Shown here one piece after another: positions 5,334-6,226 of a stretch of DNA of 6,226 bases. Under the pieces are notes generated by a model that had not been told where the DNA came from, did no database searches, and was given only the letters and a program-made list of their open reading frames with translations. The stretch is from JBBTYG01 sp964483045 (GTDB taxonomy: Bacteria; Patescibacteriota; Minisyncoccia; UBA6257; 2-01-FULL-56-20), in assembly GCA_964483045.1 (NCBI GenBank), contig CAYZZK010000058.1, positions 1 through 6,226 of the forward strand, in the 5' to 3' direction. Positions within the stretch are counted from its first letter, which is position 1; every line of letters starts with the position of its first letter. The translations under genes were made by a program, and so were the position numbers.

Positions 5334-5360
5334 TATACCATAAACCTGTTATTTAGTCAA
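5332..5360 (-). promoter_or_regulatory. Predicted strong promoter of the 88-aa ORF
   Basis: On the - strand, TTGACT (5360-5355) is followed after exactly 17 bases by TATACA (5337-5332). The bases TGG precede the -10 box, so it also matches the extended -10 pattern. The start would be near 5325, giving a leader of about 63 bases to the ATG at 5262. Confidence 0.7.
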
Positions 5361-5409
5361 TTTCCAAGCAACTTATTCCATTATACAGAGTTTCTGCGGT
5401 TTGTATTGC

Positions 5410-5439
5410 TTGACCGGGATAGGTATGGAGGAGTAAAAC
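5410..5439 (+). promoter_or_regulatory. Possible promoter of the + strand partial gene
   Basis: TTGACC (5410-5415) is followed after 18 bases by TAAAAC (5434-5439), an imperfect but plausible sigma-70 pair. The start would be near 5446, giving a leader of about 19 bases to GTG 5465 or about 88 bases to ATG 5534. The -35 box overlaps the right arm of an inverted repeat (CAAGCAA 5365-5371, TTGCTTG 5406-5412). Confidence 0.35.
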
Positions 5440-5533
5440 TAAATCTGAACGTTGAAACCGTAAAGTGGGAAAAATAGTCTGGTACGATCCAGGCAGCTCG
5501 CGGTACGAGATCAACCCAAAAGAAAGGCATGGT

Positions 5534-6226
5534 ATGCAGACGCAGACATTGCAGTTGCCGCTGAAGGAAGGCGTAGAGGCGCCGAAGCGGGCTGGAGGAG
5601 CGATACTTCAGTTTCTCCGAAAACCCAGAGGATTCGAGCACGACTTTTCCAGTCTCGATACTCCGCACAGACTCGGGAAAACAATTGTTATCCCCGGACA
5701 TGTTCCGGGCGAGTTCAGGCCTCTCGCCGGGGGAGAAAAATTTCTCCTCAAGCTAAATGGCCGGCCAAACGTCTGGTTTGGGGGAATGGACGAAGAGCCG
5801 TTTCTCGCGGAGCTTAAAGACGAGGCCTATCAGGCCTTCGTGGAGGGAGGTGAAGAGAAATTCCTCGAGGAATTAAAACCGCCCATCATTCGATCCATTG
5901 AGCGAGCGGGCCACATGCAGGCCAAACGCCAAGGAGATATTCTCGCGGTAAAACTCGCCTCCAACTGGGTCGAGCTTCGGCGAAAGTTGGACAATTGCCC
6001 GCCATCCACGACGACAGCAAGCCCGCTGTTCAACACCCAGCACCGCTTGAATGGCCGCTATGTGTATGTTTCTCCTCTCGGCCCTCACTTTGGGTCTTCT
6101 TATGAGTTGCCCGGGATGCTGCTGATCGCCGAGGGCGTTGTTACAGCCCCGGATCATGCCCCCATGAAACTCAAGGAGCCGCATCTCGTAGCGCAGAACC
6201 GGCACTTGGTTCATCCTCATCTCCAC
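5534..6226 (+). CDS. Unrecognised protein, N-terminal 231+ aa, cut by the window end
   Basis: This frame stays open from 5456 to the last base, so the gene continues beyond the window. ATG 5534 has GAAAGG 6 bases upstream. An in-frame GTG at 5465 would add 23 residues that also look coding (KIVWYDPGSSRYEINPK) but has no ribosome-binding site. The product is soluble-looking, with no signal peptide or membrane span. It has an acidic segment around 85-115 (MDEEPF, ELKDEAYQ, EGGEEKFLEEL), then AKRQGDILAV (130-139), HRLNGRYVYV (170-179), EGVVTAPDHAPMKL (200-213) and PHLVAQNRH (216-224). The order RQGD, then a His, then DHAPxxL, then H-x-V-x-x-N loosely recalls uncharacterised bacterial and phage proteins with an RQGD start and an EH/DH-P motif, but I cannot confirm a family. 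Third codon positions are GC-rich like gyrB, so it is probably native. It diverges from the 88-aa gene. Confidence 0.75.
   Translation, partial: MQTQTLQLPLKEGVEAPKRAGGAILQFLRKPRGFEHDFSSLDTPHRLGKTIVIPGHVPGEFRPLAGGEKFLLKLNGRPNVWFGGMDEEPFLAELKDEAYQAFVEGGEEKFLEELKPPIIRSIERAGHMQAKRQGDILAVKLASNWVELRRKLDNCPPSTTTASPLFNTQHRLNGRYVYVSPLGPHFGSSYELPGMLLIAEGVVTAPDHAPMKLKEPHLVAQNRHLVHPHLH

Noticed and set aside
5425..5436. Three-codon ORF ATG-GAG-GAG-TAA and GGAGGAG (5427-5433) as start signals for the + gene
   Set aside because: No start in the right frame lies at a workable distance downstream of GGAGGAG; it is probably incidental.
5420..5465. UGA read as glycine (code 25), extending the right-end gene upstream through TGA at 5453
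   Set aside because: The frame meets TAG at 5420 without any start codon, and gyrB has no in-frame TGA, so the standard code explains the window.
5381..6226. - strand open frames of 106 and 117 codons opposite the right-end gene
   Set aside because: The + strand frame is open across the whole 5456-6226 interval with coding-like codon use and motif-like segments; the - strand frames are broken and look like shadows.
1..6226. CRISPR array, insertion sequence or attachment site
   Set aside because: No regularly spaced direct repeats, transposase-like frames or tRNA-associated duplications were seen. An 11-base match between 37-47 and 5449-5459 is compatible with chance.

Overview
The window looks like a piece of a Patescibacteria (Candidate Phyla Radiation, Parcubacteria-like) chromosome. 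This is inferred from content, not from a database match. The main clues are a MutY-type glycosylase with no iron-sulfur cysteines and a winged-helix tail, compact core genes (62-aa SecE, 67-aa S18), a GyrB with a Lys/Glu-rich linker, and information-processing genes in an order unlike the usual bacterial one. All seven reading frames that end inside the window stop with TAA, and the standard code fits every gene.

Left part (1-1138, + strand): a long composite terminator hairpin with an A-tract before it and a T-tract after it (16-89); about 180 bases of palindrome-rich intergenic DNA that may hide a 26-codon ORF; then a MutY-like DNA glycosylase. This gene converges on the next block with only 7 bases between the stop codons.

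Middle (4891 down to 1146, - strand): gyrB as its own unit from a probable extended -10 promoter, followed by a tight cluster secE-nusG-rpsR-PAP2 phosphatase. The cluster has a near-consensus promoter (TTGCCA, 17 bp, TATATA) just after gyrB, which overlaps a weak hairpin/T-tract that could terminate gyrB. secE and nusG overlap by 14 bases if the TTG start of nusG is used. nusG-rpsR and rpsR-PAP2 are 14 and 4 bases apart. Protein export (SecE), transcription elongation (NusG), translation (S18) and lipid-carrier or lipid phosphate metabolism (PAP2) would then share one transcript.

Right part (4936-6226): a self-contained - strand unit consisting of a strong promoter, a 17-bp palindrome over its start site, a very strong Shine-Dalgarno, an 88-aa protein of unknown function, and a bidirectional terminator shared with the gyrB upstream region. 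Diverging from it on the + strand is a protein of at least 231 aa, cut by the window edge, that I do not firmly recognise. This divergent pair is the least explained and most interesting part of the window.
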